The notes: generated by a model not told the origin, from the sequence alone. DNA of 64,000 nt from an uncultured Eubacteriales bacterium (GCA_949289145.1 CASEML010000117.1:1-64000); one strand, 5' to 3'; shown: positions 50,883 through 59,346, numbered from the stretch's first letter. Program-made: numbers and translations.

Positions 50883-51483
50883 CATCTTTTATGAAAGGCG
50901 GTGATGCCCTAAGGTATTTCTTGAAATGCAAACTCTATATTAAAAAATTTGTTAAGAGAACCAAGGGGGAAGTCTGCCCTTTTTTAGCTAATTTGGTATC
51001 AATAGTATTCTGTTATTGGTGGTTCATTGTCGTATATCTATGTTGATGCTGTACCACTACTAAGTTGTTAACATTGCTTTTGGAATGCCGAAAAAATCTC
51101 GAAACATCTGAATAACCCTGTTGATGTTGAAAGTCTTGTCGCCGGAATCAAAACACTGGATAGTCTTGATGAAACTATATAAATTTTACCTCTTAAGGCC
51201 ACGATCTGATTCGTGGCCTTAATTCAATCCAATCTTTCTTATATTGAACTGAATTAAGGCTGCGAATATCTGCGGTTTGTCCTGAATGAATCTGCGGTGG
51301 GTATCTTTACCGCACTTTATAGAAGAAAATCTCGTCTGAAATAATCTGCGGAAATCGCCTGATATAAAGTGTGGTTTAACATAAGATTTACATAGGTTTT
51401 ACATGGCTATGGTGTTTCTATTTACAACAATAAATTATAATAACAACATAATTATAGAAAGTTGTGAGAAAAGGAGATATTTT
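50883..51483. other. Non-coding stretch with nested inverted repeats
   Basis: No intact gene is supported. A terminator-like stem (AAGGG/CCCTT with T6) lies at about 50963-50986. A decayed reading frame at 51073-51182 ends ESLVAGIKTLDSLDETI. TTAAGGCCACGA (51193-51204) pairs perfectly with 51211-51222. GCCTTAATTCA (51216-51226) pairs with TGAATTAAGGC (51250-51260). CCGCACTTTATA (51310-51321) pairs with TATAAAGTGTGG (51363-51374). The 8-mer ATCTGCGG occurs at 51268, 51290 and 51344. Confidence 0.55.
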
Positions 51484-52314
51484 ATGCCATCAACATATGC
51501 ACATTATAGGCTGGGATTGGAAGTGAAAAATAATCTTGGCGCGACAGAAAGAAAAGTAGTGGAAGAATATCTGGAATTATTCATGATTGGTTTGCATGGA
51601 CCAGATATTCTATTTTATTTTAATCCACTTTTCAGTAATCAGGTTAACCAGATTGGGTATGCAATGCATGGAAGATCTGGAAAGGAGTTTTTTGAGAATG
51701 CAGCAAAAGTCATAAAGCAACATCCGGATAATAAAGCATATTTGTCTTATGTGTATGGTTTCATCTGTCATTTTATACTAGATGAGACCTGCCACGGATA
51801 TATTGATGAAAAGATTGAGTCCAGTGGCATCAGTCACACAGAGATAGAAGTGGAGTTTGACAGAATGCTTATGGTAAAGGATGGATATGATCCTATAAGA
51901 CATAGGCTTACGGAACATATTGTTCCTTCAATGGAAAATGCGGAAGTAATACAAGCATTTTTTGAAGGGGCAGATAGTGTTCAGGTTTACCAGGCATTGA
52001 AGGGAATGATAAAAAGTAACAATCTGTTGCTTGCACCTTCTAAGGGAAAACGTTTATTGATTAATGCGCTTTTGAAGGTAACAGGAAATTATAAGGAAAT
52101 GCATGGACTTGTAGTCAATTATAAGAAAAATCCTCTGTGTGATGACAGTAGCAGAAAATTGTGGTTCTTATATCAAGAGGCGAAAGGGTCAGCTGTATCA
52201 TTAATTCATGAATATCTAAGTTATATGGAAGGTAGTGAAAATTTGAATCAAATATACAGTTATTCATTCGGGTCAAAGCTTATAGAGGAAGAGGAAATCA
52301 AAGATGCAATTTAA
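51484..52314 (+). CDS. Zinc-dependent phospholipase C-like protein
   Basis: A 276-residue protein of the Zn-dependent PLC/S1-P1-like superfamily. Evidence is the start MPSTYAHYRLGLEV and an array of metal-ligand-type residues (GLHGPDILFYFNPL, MHGRSGKEFF, YGFICHFILDETCHGYIDE, SHTEIEVEFDRML). No signal peptide is seen, as usual for this clostridial subgroup. I choose ATG 51484, with AAAGGAG just upstream. A frame extending to 51403 lacks such a site. It overlaps the MFS gene by 11 bases, so the two are coupled. Confidence 0.8.
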   Translation: MPSTYAHYRLGLEVKNNLGATERKVVEEYLELFMIGLHGPDILFYFNPLFSNQVNQIGYAMHGRSGKEFFENAAKVIKQHPDNKAYLSYVYGFICHFILDETCHGYIDEKIESSGISHTEIEVEFDRMLMVKDGYDPIRHRLTEHIVPSMENAEVIQAFFEGADSVQVYQALKGMIKSNNLLLAPSKGKRLLINALLKVTGNYKEMHGLVVNYKKNPLCDDSSRKLWFLYQEAKGSAVSLIHEYLSYMEGSENLNQIYSYSFGSKLIEEEEIKDAI

Positions 52315-53560
52315 ATTGACGAAGAAAGAAAAAAGCTGGGTACTGTACGACGTGGGAAATTCTGCGTTCACGCTTTTAGTATCTACAATCATGCCTATAT
52401 ATTTTAACTATCTTGCAGAAAATGCGGGACTGTCGGATGTGGATTATCTGGCCTACTGGGGCTATGCGGCTTCTATTGCTACTTTGGTTGTAGCTTTGAT
52501 GGGACCGATATGCGGTACCATGGCAGATACAAAAGGATATAAAAAACCAATATTTATAATATCTCTATGCATTGGTGCGGTGAGCTGTATTAGTCTTGGA
52601 TTTGCAAAAAACTGGTTATTGTTTCTGGTAATATTTGTTATTGCTAAAATTGGATATTCGGGAAGTCTGATTTTTTATGATTCTATGCTTTCCGATGTCA
52701 CCAAAATAGAAAGAATGGATAATGTGTCTTCTCAGGGATTTGCATGGGGATATATAGGAAGCTGTATTCCTTTTATTATTTCTCTTGTGATTATACTTGG
52801 TTCTGATGTTATCGGGATTTCTATGGAGACGGCCATGACAATTGCTTTTATAATCACAGCAACGTGGTGGATTATCATGACGCTGCCTTTGTTAAAGAAT
52901 TATAAGCAAAAATACTATGTGGAGAAGAAGCCTAATGCGGTAAAAGAGAGCTTTGCCAGACTTGTAAAAACACTTAAGAATGTTCGCAAGGAGAAAAAGG
53001 TATTCTTATTCTTGCTTGCATTTTTTTTCTACATTGATGGCGTTTATTCAATTATTGATATGGCGACCGCTTATGGTTCTGCTCTTGGACTTGATAGCAC
53101 GGGACTTTTGCTGGCACTTTTGGTAACACAGTTTGTGGCATTTCCATTTGCAATACTATTTGGAAGGCTGGCACAAAAATATGAAGCAGAAAAGCTGATT
53201 ATGGTATGTATTGTGGCATATTTTTGTATTGCGGTTTTTGCAATGTTTATTGCTTCGCAGTTACATTTTTGGATACTGGCTATCTTTGTGGGAATATTCC
53301 AGGGCGGCATACAGGCGTTGTCGCGTTCTTATTTTACAAAAATCATTCCGGTCAATCAGTCAGGAGAGTATTTTGGTCTTATGGATATATGCGGAAAGGG
53401 TGCTTCCTTTATGGGGACAGCAGTAATTAGTGTGGTTTCTCAGTTGACAGGGAGCGCAAATAAAGGAGTGGGGATGATTCCACTGATGTTTGTGATAGGA
53501 ATAATATTGTTCAGATATGCCGTGAAGGTAGAGGGTACTAAAGGCTGTGAGGACGCCTGA
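52304..53560 (+). CDS. MFS transporter of the UMF1/Atg22-like group
   Basis: A 418-residue protein with twelve predicted helices. LTKKEKSWVLYDVGNSAFTLLVSTIMPIYFNYLA at the start, GPICGTMADTKGYKKP (the MFS loop 2-3 motif), and FQGGIQALSRSYFTKIIPVNQSGEYFGLMDICGKGASFMG are characteristic of UMF1-type permeases. The cargo is unknown. Its coupling to a phospholipase-like gene suggests export or uptake of a lipid-derived compound, but this is inference. Confidence 0.85.
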   Translation: MQFKLTKKEKSWVLYDVGNSAFTLLVSTIMPIYFNYLAENAGLSDVDYLAYWGYAASIATLVVALMGPICGTMADTKGYKKPIFIISLCIGAVSCISLGFAKNWLLFLVIFVIAKIGYSGSLIFYDSMLSDVTKIERMDNVSSQGFAWGYIGSCIPFIISLVIILGSDVIGISMETAMTIAFIITATWWIIMTLPLLKNYKQKYYVEKKPNAVKESFARLVKTLKNVRKEKKVFLFLLAFFFYIDGVYSIIDMATAYGSALGLDSTGLLLALLVTQFVAFPFAILFGRLAQKYEAEKLIMVCIVAYFCIAVFAMFIASQLHFWILAIFVGIFQGGIQALSRSYFTKIIPVNQSGEYFGLMDICGKGASFMGTAVISVVSQLTGSANKGVGMIPLMFVIGIILFRYAVKVEGTKGCEDA

Positions 53561-53685
53561 TTAGTATAAGATTTGGAGCTGAGACTAAAGATAATGAATT
53601 TATGTTGTATGTTAATCCAATTACACGAGGAAAAAAAAGAACATAATTTTATTACTTTTGGGGATGCAAGGAAGGCAATTGATAT

Positions 53686-54420
53686 ATGAGAATAGATGGA
53701 ATATTATTTGATAAAGATGGAACACTGATCGATTATTATAAGAGTTGGGGAGTTGCTACAGCACCTGTGGCAGACAAGCTTTTAGAGTACTATAACATAG
53801 ATAAAACAGATGAGAATAGAGAAAAATTAGTTGACGGAATTAATCCGTATGGCGGATTGGCGTATAAGACCTTTTCTATGGTCGCACAAGATTTGATTCC
53901 TATAATTTCTGAATTGAATCACGAAATAATAATATCTGAAAGACACTTAGCCCAAAAACTTAAATCGTTTTATCAGAAAGAAATATTGCGATTAGGTGAG
54001 AATATCCCGTGCATAGCGGATTTGGCAAAAATAATGGAAGAGTTTTCTAAAAGAAATAAAAAGATAGGTATTGCGACAACAGACACGTATGAGGCTACAA
54101 AGCAGACGATGAAAATTCTGTGTGCTGAAAAATATATTTCTAATTATTTTACAGACGAGATGCCGATAGATATGCCTGTAAAACCAGATGGCAAATTGTT
54201 AGATATAGTAGCAAAAAATTGGAATACAAAGCCTGAAAATATAGCTGTCGTTGGTGATACTGTTAACGATATGAAGTTTGCACATAATGGGAATGCAATT
54301 GCAGTAGGAGTACTATCTGGTGTTGGGACAGAAAAAGATTTAGAAGTCTGTGCAGATTATATTATTCCGTCAATTAAAGAGTTAGCTGACCTAATTGACC
54401 AAATTGAAAAGGAAAATTAA
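53686..54420 (+). CDS. HAD-family hydrolase (phosphoglycolate phosphatase-like)
   Basis: A 244-residue HAD phosphatase. Motif I is ILFDKDGTLIDYY (nucleophile Asp, residues about 6-18), motif II GIATTDTYEATKQ, the motif III Lys in PVKPDGKLLDIV, and motif IV VVGDTVNDMKFAHNG. It has an alpha-helical cap between motifs I and II. The substrate is unknown. The stop is one base before the SMR gene region, with a 2-base gap, so it is co-transcribed. Confidence 0.88.
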   Translation: MRIDGILFDKDGTLIDYYKSWGVATAPVADKLLEYYNIDKTDENREKLVDGINPYGGLAYKTFSMVAQDLIPIISELNHEIIISERHLAQKLKSFYQKEILRLGENIPCIADLAKIMEEFSKRNKKIGIATTDTYEATKQTMKILCAEKYISNYFTDEMPIDMPVKPDGKLLDIVAKNWNTKPENIAVVGDTVNDMKFAHNGNAIAVGVLSGVGTEKDLEVCADYIIPSIKELADLIDQIEKEN

Positions 54421-54422
54421 GT

Positions 54423-54737
54423 ATGGGATATGTGTATTTAGCATTTGCAATCTTAGCTGAAATAATAGGAACAACTCTTCTGAAGATGACAGAGGGCTTT
54501 ACAAAATTAATACCATCGATTGGGTGTGTAATAGCATATGTTATATGCTACTTTACTTTTTCTAAATGCATTTCTTATATTAACCTTAATGTCGGATATG
54601 CAACGTGGTGTGGCATAGGCATTGTGGCGACTACAATAATAGCAGTAGTTCTTTTCAAAGAACAAATTTCATTGCTTGGAATCATTGGAATAATATTAAT
54701 AATAATTGGGAGTATTTTTGTTAATCTATTTGGATAG
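54423..54737 (+). CDS. Small multidrug resistance (SMR) transporter
   Basis: A 104-residue protein with four membrane helices and the essential Glu in YLAFAILAEIIGTTLLKMTEGF (Glu at about residue 13). YATWCGIGIVATTIIAVVLFKEQISLLGIIGIILIIIGSIFVNLFG completes the EmrE-like pattern. It probably exports cationic compounds as a dimer using protons. It may be one half of a pair, but no second SMR gene is adjacent. Confidence 0.88.
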   Translation: MGYVYLAFAILAEIIGTTLLKMTEGFTKLIPSIGCVIAYVICYFTFSKCISYINLNVGYATWCGIGIVATTIIAVVLFKEQISLLGIIGIILIIIGSIFVNLFG

Positions 54738-54781
54738 TAAAAAAATGTAGTGAGTGTATTATATTTCTTTATTTAATAAAG

Positions 54782-55361
54782 TAGTAATATTGATAAAGAG
54801 ATAATTAGACATGCAGGAATTGCTAATAGTATATTAATGACATTGCCAACATTAGATAACGCATCGGTGGATGAAATTCTTGATTTTAAGAAAGATTTAC
54901 AGATACCACTGATCAATTTTAGAAGGGCTATATATAATTTTTCTGAAACTATTTCTTCAATGCCTTGGGATAAAGATTTTGATTATGAATGTATAAAATT
55001 ATACGAAACAGAAGTGGTTCCAAGAGTGAATGAAATAAATGAATTGTCAAGTGAAACAAGTATATTGAAAAATTTTGGAACAAGGGTTTTGGCAGATCAA
55101 GAAGAGAGAAGAAAACTGGGATTTGCAGGTGCGGGACTGATTGCTACTGTAACTACACAATCTAATATGTTTGATGCATTGGGATATTTGGAACAAATAA
55201 TTCGATCTGGTGCCAAAGTAGGATTAACAGCTGCAGGGATTGAAGCTTTTTTGAAAACAATGGACGTTTTGAAGAAATCACATGATGATGTGAAAGAAAA
55301 AAAGAAAATTCAAAATAATAATACAATGTACTATTATTATAAGGCATATAAAAAAATATAG
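54782..55361 (+). pseudogene. 5'-truncated unknown gene
   Basis: The frame is open from about 54782 (SSNIDKEIIRHAGIANSILM) through an ATG at 54837 to a stop at 55361. The continuity across the ATG suggests the original start has been lost. The protein is helical and soluble (FRRAIYNFSETISSMPWDKDFDYECIKLYETEVVPRVNEI, then KLGFAGAGLIATVT) and may belong to a DUF6236-like group. It may also be an intact 174-residue protein from 54837. No ribosome site is clear. Confidence 0.5.
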
Positions 55362-55560
55362 CTTCGATTTTTCGGTGTACATATACAATATCCAGGCTAC
55401 TTCAAGTATTATCGCTGTTCAAAAGCAAGCAGAAAAGTTTGCAAATGTCATTGAGAAATCTTATCAAGAATTCAGAGAAAAGAAATACCTGATTTAAAAA
55501 TAACACATTTGCATGGTTCAGAAGAGGTTAAGGAGTTTATGACAAGACGTAAGTAATGAT
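55362..55560 (+). pseudogene. Remnants of a larger gene, possibly recombinase-type tail
   Basis: Short open pieces read AVQKQAEKFANVIEKSYQEF then a stop, and THLHGSEEVKEFMTRRK ending near 55556. They look like parts of one C-terminal coding region broken by an early stop and frame change. No complete gene can be built. Confidence 0.35.
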
Positions 55561-55677
55561 TACAAAATGCTTGCAAAAAGTGCCAAAACGATAAAGAATG
55601 CATAGAATATTAAGAATAATAATACAAAATATAGCAATGTATAATTTGATTAGACACAATATATAGTTGCCAAAATC

Positions 55678-55690
55678 GAGTTTGAATAAC
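55678..55690 (+). other. Near copy of the guaA terminus (possible right attachment site)
   Basis: GAGTTTGAATAAC matches the guaA 3' end at 34971-34983 with one mismatch. CAAAATGCTTGCA at 55563-55575 repeats the sequence at 35036-35048. A terminator-type stem (AAATGCC/GGCATTT, about 55697-55738) follows. Confidence 0.35.
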
Positions 55691-55817
55691 GGACTAAAAT
55701 GCCAAAAGCCTGTATTTATGCGGTTTTTCGGCATTTGATTTCTTGAATGGATCTACTTTGGCTCTATTTGTGGGCGGAGTAGTGGAAAGTTTTTTGTGGT
55801 TTGAAATAAAAATTTTA

Positions 55818-55846
55818 TTGACACAAGAGATTATGGATAGTATACT
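55818..55846 (+). promoter_or_regulatory. Near-consensus promoter of the leader peptide and GNAT gene
   Basis: TTGACA at 55818-55823, a 17-base spacer, TATACT at 55841-55846. This is one of the best promoters in the window. Confidence 0.85.
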
Positions 55847-55876
55847 TATCACCAAAATTATAAGGAGAGCATACAA

Positions 55877-55939
55877 ATGAATCAGAACTTACATTCAAGA
55901 CGTTATATGTACATGTATTATAGACGTACTGCGTTATAA
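55877..55939 (+). CDS. Leader peptide (20 residues)
   Basis: A short gene with AAGGAG at 55862-55867 before ATG 55877. The peptide is MNQNLHSRRYMYMYYRRTAL, rich in Arg, Tyr and Met. It is followed by hairpin-forming sequence and a terminator before the next gene. This layout fits antibiotic-responsive attenuation, in which a stalled ribosome on the leader changes downstream folding. The inducing compound is unknown. Confidence 0.6.
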   Translation: MNQNLHSRRYMYMYYRRTAL

Positions 55940-56048
55940 GCTTTGCAAGGTTAATGCATTGGCTTATAGCCGGTAGGTCTATTAGTCTAGTGCATAAAAC
56001 CAGAATGTAAGTGATGTGTTTAATATATATTATATTGCAAATTGGAAT

Positions 56049-56092
56049 TATCGCACTGGACAATGAATGTTTGGTGCGATTTTTTTGTTATG
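56049..56092 (+). terminator. Attenuator-type terminator upstream of the GNAT gene
   Basis: ATCGCACTGGACA pairs with TGTTTGGTGCGAT (13 pairs, three G-U) around a 5-base loop, followed by seven T. It lies between the leader peptide and the next gene. Confidence 0.7.
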
Positions 56093-56201
56093 GCGACGAG
56101 GAAAATGGTCATCGTGCTTGCACGAGTGACCATTTGACGACCGCTAATCAGAGCGAGATTCGCAGAGCGTATCTCGTCTCTGCGTGGAAGAGGTGCATGG
56201 A

Positions 56202-56696
56202 ATGAGTGATTTAATCGAATTAAAAGTGGTAACAGAAGAGGAAGCAGAGTGTCTGCATAGACTACAGGTAGAAGCGTTTATGCCATTATATGAAAAATAT
56301 CAAGATGATGACACAAGTCCGGCGAAAGAAAGCCTGGAAAGAGTAACAGAAAAGATTATTGAGGAGAATTCAGATTTCTACTTTATTGTGTTTCATGGGG
56401 AAAATGTTGGAGGTGTGAGAGTAAGATGGCATCAAGGTAAAAAGGTGTATGAAAATGTTAATTGGATATCTCCTATTTTTATAATTCCCAAATTTCAAAA
56501 TAAAGGGATTGCGAGCACGGTGATAGAACAATTATTTGGTATTTATCCGAATACAATAGAATGGCGATTAGATACGATTAAGCAGGAAATGGGTAATTGT
56601 TATTTATACGAAAAATGTGGCTTTGTTAGGGGTGGTGAGGATATAATAGTAAATGAAAAGATGACATTGGTTGATTATGTAAAAAAACTGTATTAG
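56202..56696 (+). CDS. GNAT-family N-acetyltransferase behind the leader
   Basis: A 164-residue acetyltransferase. The N-terminus has VVTEEEAECLHRLQVEAFMPLYEKYQDD, and the acetyl-CoA region is ISPIFIIPKFQNKGIASTVIEQLFGIYP (about residues 87-114). NCYLYEKCGFVRGGEDIIV lies near the C-terminus. I choose ATG 56202, with AGAGG at 56189-56193 and an 8-base spacer. A GTG at 56184 would add six residues. Its leader suggests drug-regulated expression, but the substrate is not known. Confidence 0.8.
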   Translation: MSDLIELKVVTEEEAECLHRLQVEAFMPLYEKYQDDDTSPAKESLERVTEKIIEENSDFYFIVFHGENVGGVRVRWHQGKKVYENVNWISPIFIIPKFQNKGIASTVIEQLFGIYPNTIEWRLDTIKQEMGNCYLYEKCGFVRGGEDIIVNEKMTLVDYVKKLY

Positions 56697-57171
56697 AGTA
56701 CGAAGATTTGAAAAAGAGGAGGCAGACGAGGTTAGCAAGCTGATTGTAAGGAATTTCCAAGAGGTTAATAGTAAGGATTATGAAATTGCAGCTATGGAGA
56801 AACTTGCAAAGGTTTATGATTCAGAGAAAGTTTTGAATATTGCCAGTTATGCACATATGTATGTCTTTGAATGGAATGGTAAGATAGTTGCTACAGGCTC
56901 AATTTCAAGGTTTCGGGGAAGTGAGACAGAAAGCATTTTGCTGACTATTTTCGTTTTGCCAGAGTTTTATGGAAAAGGTATCGGAAGAAAAATCATAAAT
57001 ACATTGGAACAGGATGAGTTCTATGCAAGGGCAACTCGTATTGAGATACCAGCATCTATTACAGCAACAGAGTTTTACAGAAAATTTGGATATGATTATA
57101 AGAATGGAGTTAAAGAGCTGGATGAAGAACAACTTTATAGGTTGGAAAAATTTAAGGAGGTGTCGATTTAA
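56692..57171 (+). CDS. GNAT-family acetyltransferase lacking a canonical start codon
   Basis: The reading frame IRVRRFEKEEADEVSKLIVRNF continues into MYVFEWNGKIVATGSISRF and the acetyl-CoA loop VLPEFYGKGIGRKIINTLEQ. The expected N-terminal strand lies upstream of the first ATG (56794). The only suitable codon there is ATT at 56692, overlapping the previous gene's TAG stop, and an in-frame TAA lies just before. Either reinitiation at ATT occurs or the ATG was lost. From ATG 56794 the protein would be 125 residues and lack its first motif. Confidence 0.6.
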   Translation: MRVRRFEKEEADEVSKLIVRNFQEVNSKDYEIAAMEKLAKVYDSEKVLNIASYAHMYVFEWNGKIVATGSISRFRGSETESILLTIFVLPEFYGKGIGRKIINTLEQDEFYARATRIEIPASITATEFYRKFGYDYKNGVKELDEEQLYRLEKFKEVSI

Positions 57172-57918
57172 ATGATAACAGACGCATTTGATAAATCAGA
57201 GGTCTTGTTTGGACCAAAAGATTTCTATGGCGAGCAAAAGCATTTATGTGACAAGTGTATTATTGTCTTTTCAGAGGTGATATTTGATTATATGCTTGAA
57301 ACATATGCACATAAGGAAGCAGGCGTTATAAGATGCTGTAATGGAATGACGACGATATATATTTTTGAGATAGATGGAATGAAGATTGTGGGATATTTAA
57401 GCCATATTGGCTCTGCACTGGCTGGGAGCGATGTGATAGATGTAAATTGGCTTACAGGTGCCAATAAATTTATCATGTTTGGTTCCGCAGGTTCTCTGGA
57501 TAGCAATGTAACGAATGGAAAGTTTGTTATTCCAACGGCAACTTATCGAGAGGAGGGATTGAGTTATCATTACGTTGCACCAGCAGATTACATAGAGATT
57601 AAGAATTCAAAAATAGTGAAAGCAATTTTTGATGAATTGAATCTTCCAAGTGTGACAGGTAAGGTTTGGACAACAGATGCCATTTATAGAGAAACAAAAG
57701 CCAAGCTTCAAGCAAGAAAAAATGAAGGCTGTTTAGCTGTAGAAATGGAACTTGCGGGCGTTCAGTCAGTATGTGACTTTTATGGTTGGGATTTATATGA
57801 TTTTCTCGTTACAGGTGATGTACTTGAACAAGCAGTTTATGATGTTTCAGAACTTGCAAATGCAAACCATAATATGGATAAATTGTATATTGCCATTGAA
57901 ATTGCAAAGAGAATTTAA
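57172..57918 (+). CDS. Nucleoside phosphorylase superfamily protein
   Basis: A 248-residue protein of the PNP/UDP phosphorylase fold. Phosphate- and base-binding segments are YLSHIGSALAGSDVIDVNWLTGANKFIMFGSAGSL (about 79-113), TDAIYRETKAKL and the nucleoside-binding Glu motif CLAVEMELAGVQSVCDFYG (about 190-208). The late Asp in FLVTGDVLE is present. It follows a GNAT gene without a gap and precedes another, so it is in a small operon of modifying enzymes. The substrate is unknown. Confidence 0.82.
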   Translation: MITDAFDKSEVLFGPKDFYGEQKHLCDKCIIVFSEVIFDYMLETYAHKEAGVIRCCNGMTTIYIFEIDGMKIVGYLSHIGSALAGSDVIDVNWLTGANKFIMFGSAGSLDSNVTNGKFVIPTATYREEGLSYHYVAPADYIEIKNSKIVKAIFDELNLPSVTGKVWTTDAIYRETKAKLQARKNEGCLAVEMELAGVQSVCDFYGWDLYDFLVTGDVLEQAVYDVSELANANHNMDKLYIAIEIAKRI

Positions 57919-57935
57919 AGAGCGAGGTAAAGAAA

Positions 57936-58454
57936 ATGAGCAAGATAAAGTTAGCAGTACCTACAATTAAATATAAGGATAAGGCACTTCAGTTTAAAAA
58001 GGAATTTTTTGATAATAACGAGAATGTGATAAATGGCAGCGAATTGTTGGATAAAACGGAGTCTTATGAAGAATGGCTACAGTCTGTAATTAATAATGCT
58101 GATATTAAGACTGTTAATTCGGATTGGGTTCAGACAGATACGTTTTTTGCTGTGGATGATAATGATGAAATTGTTGGCATTATAGACTTAAGACATGAGC
58201 TAAATGAGTTTTTACAAGACTTTGGAAATAGTGGATATAGTGTAAGACCTTCTGAGAGAAGGAAGGGATATGCGACTGAAATGTTAAGGTTGATGAAAGA
58301 AGTTGCAAAGAGAATAGGATTGGATTCACTACAACTTTCGGTGGAACGATCAAATGAGCCGTCAGTAAAAACGATCAAAAAGAATGGTGGGGTATACGAA
58401 CGGAGTTTTGAATTTGAAGGCGAAATTGCAGATGTATATAAAGTAGAATTGTAA
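57936..58454 (+). CDS. GNAT-family acetyltransferase, third of the group
   Basis: A 172-residue acetyltransferase of the RimJ/RimL-like type with IVGIIDLRHELNEFLQDFGNSGYSVRPSERRKGYATEMLRLMKEVAKRIGL (the SVRPSERRKGYAT loop binds acetyl-CoA, about residues 102-114) and RSNEPSVKTIKKNGGVYE. GAGCGAGG lies upstream of ATG 57936. The substrate is unknown. Confidence 0.85.
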   Translation: MSKIKLAVPTIKYKDKALQFKKEFFDNNENVINGSELLDKTESYEEWLQSVINNADIKTVNSDWVQTDTFFAVDDNDEIVGIIDLRHELNEFLQDFGNSGYSVRPSERRKGYATEMLRLMKEVAKRIGLDSLQLSVERSNEPSVKTIKKNGGVYERSFEFEGEIADVYKVEL

Positions 58455-58644
58455 TATTAAATCGTGTGTTCTATATTGCACCAAAGGAATTTTATATGTT
58501 AGAATATCGCTTAAGGAAAGTACCCATGGAATATTGTTTATCTTATCAGATTAAGTGTAATTACATATGATGATTTGGCTGGTTTTAGTGATGATTTGAA
58601 GCAGGCAGTCAAAATGCTGCTTGATGGGAAAAGAGGTTAGTAAA
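58455..58644 (+). other. Intergenic stretch with a decayed coding tail
   Basis: A short open frame ending GFSDDLKQAVKMLLDGKRG with a TAG at about 58638 looks like the C-terminal remnant of another gene. No intact gene is supported. Confidence 0.35.
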
Positions 58645-59216
58645 ATGGAAATCGGAGTTACAAAGGTAGTACAAGAACGAATGAAATCAACATCAGTAGA
58701 AACGACAAGAGAGGCTTCATTTGTTTTTTGCTGGGATACCCATTTGGTCAAGGTAAAGGGAAAAATGTTCTGCTTATTGTGAATGCAAGTAATCGCTATA
58801 CCATTGCAATGACAGATATCGAGCCAAGAAACTGGAATTACTATACATTATATATTGAACAAGTGATTCGTGGTATTATGCAGAATATGGGATACTCGCA
58901 GGAGCAGATACAGCAATATTTCAATATGTCAGGGGAATTGATCGTGACTAAAACACATGGAAAGAAATCCGTTGGTGGAATCAACCGCATGCAATACTAT
59001 GACAAGAAGTTGGAAAAAGATGTGAAGTATCAATGGGAATTAAGTGAATATCTCAATAGGGATATCTGTCAGCCGGAAGGTTTTGATGCGTATGGATACC
59101 CCTGTGAGTTATTCCGGCTTGATATGGAGCGAATAGGGATATTGTCAAATAGAAAGCCTGCTAAAGTCATAGATTTTAAGGCATACAAAGAGAGTAATCC
59201 TGGTACTACAGATTAG
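58645..59216 (+). pseudogene. DUF6933-like small protein in two frames
   Basis: ATG 58645 opens a frame giving MEIGVTKVVQERMKSTSVET, then FCWDTHLVKVKGK. The natural continuation NVLLIVNASNRYTIAMTDIE and IGGINRMQ-like parts lies in the -1 frame and runs to 59216. At the junction the heptamer G-GGA-AAA (58758-58764) sits in the correct register for -1 slippage. A one-base loss in the A run would look the same. The C-terminal part contains YIEQVIRGIMQNMGYSQEQI and KTHGKKSVGGINRMQYY. Function unknown. Confidence 0.6.
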
Positions 59217-59346
59217 TACCACAAAGTTTGTCAGATCTTTGAAAAATGGTACAAAACCTAATTTGTGAAAAAAATTTCCATCTTTATGAAATCTTCAAAA
59301 TTGTTCAGTATGCTATCCATAAAATCAAAAGAAAGGATTTGATTAT

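Noticed and set aside
53594..53689. 31-residue open frame ending in the HAD start
   Set aside because: No clear ribosome site. It looks like a decayed remnant, although its stop overlaps the next ATG.
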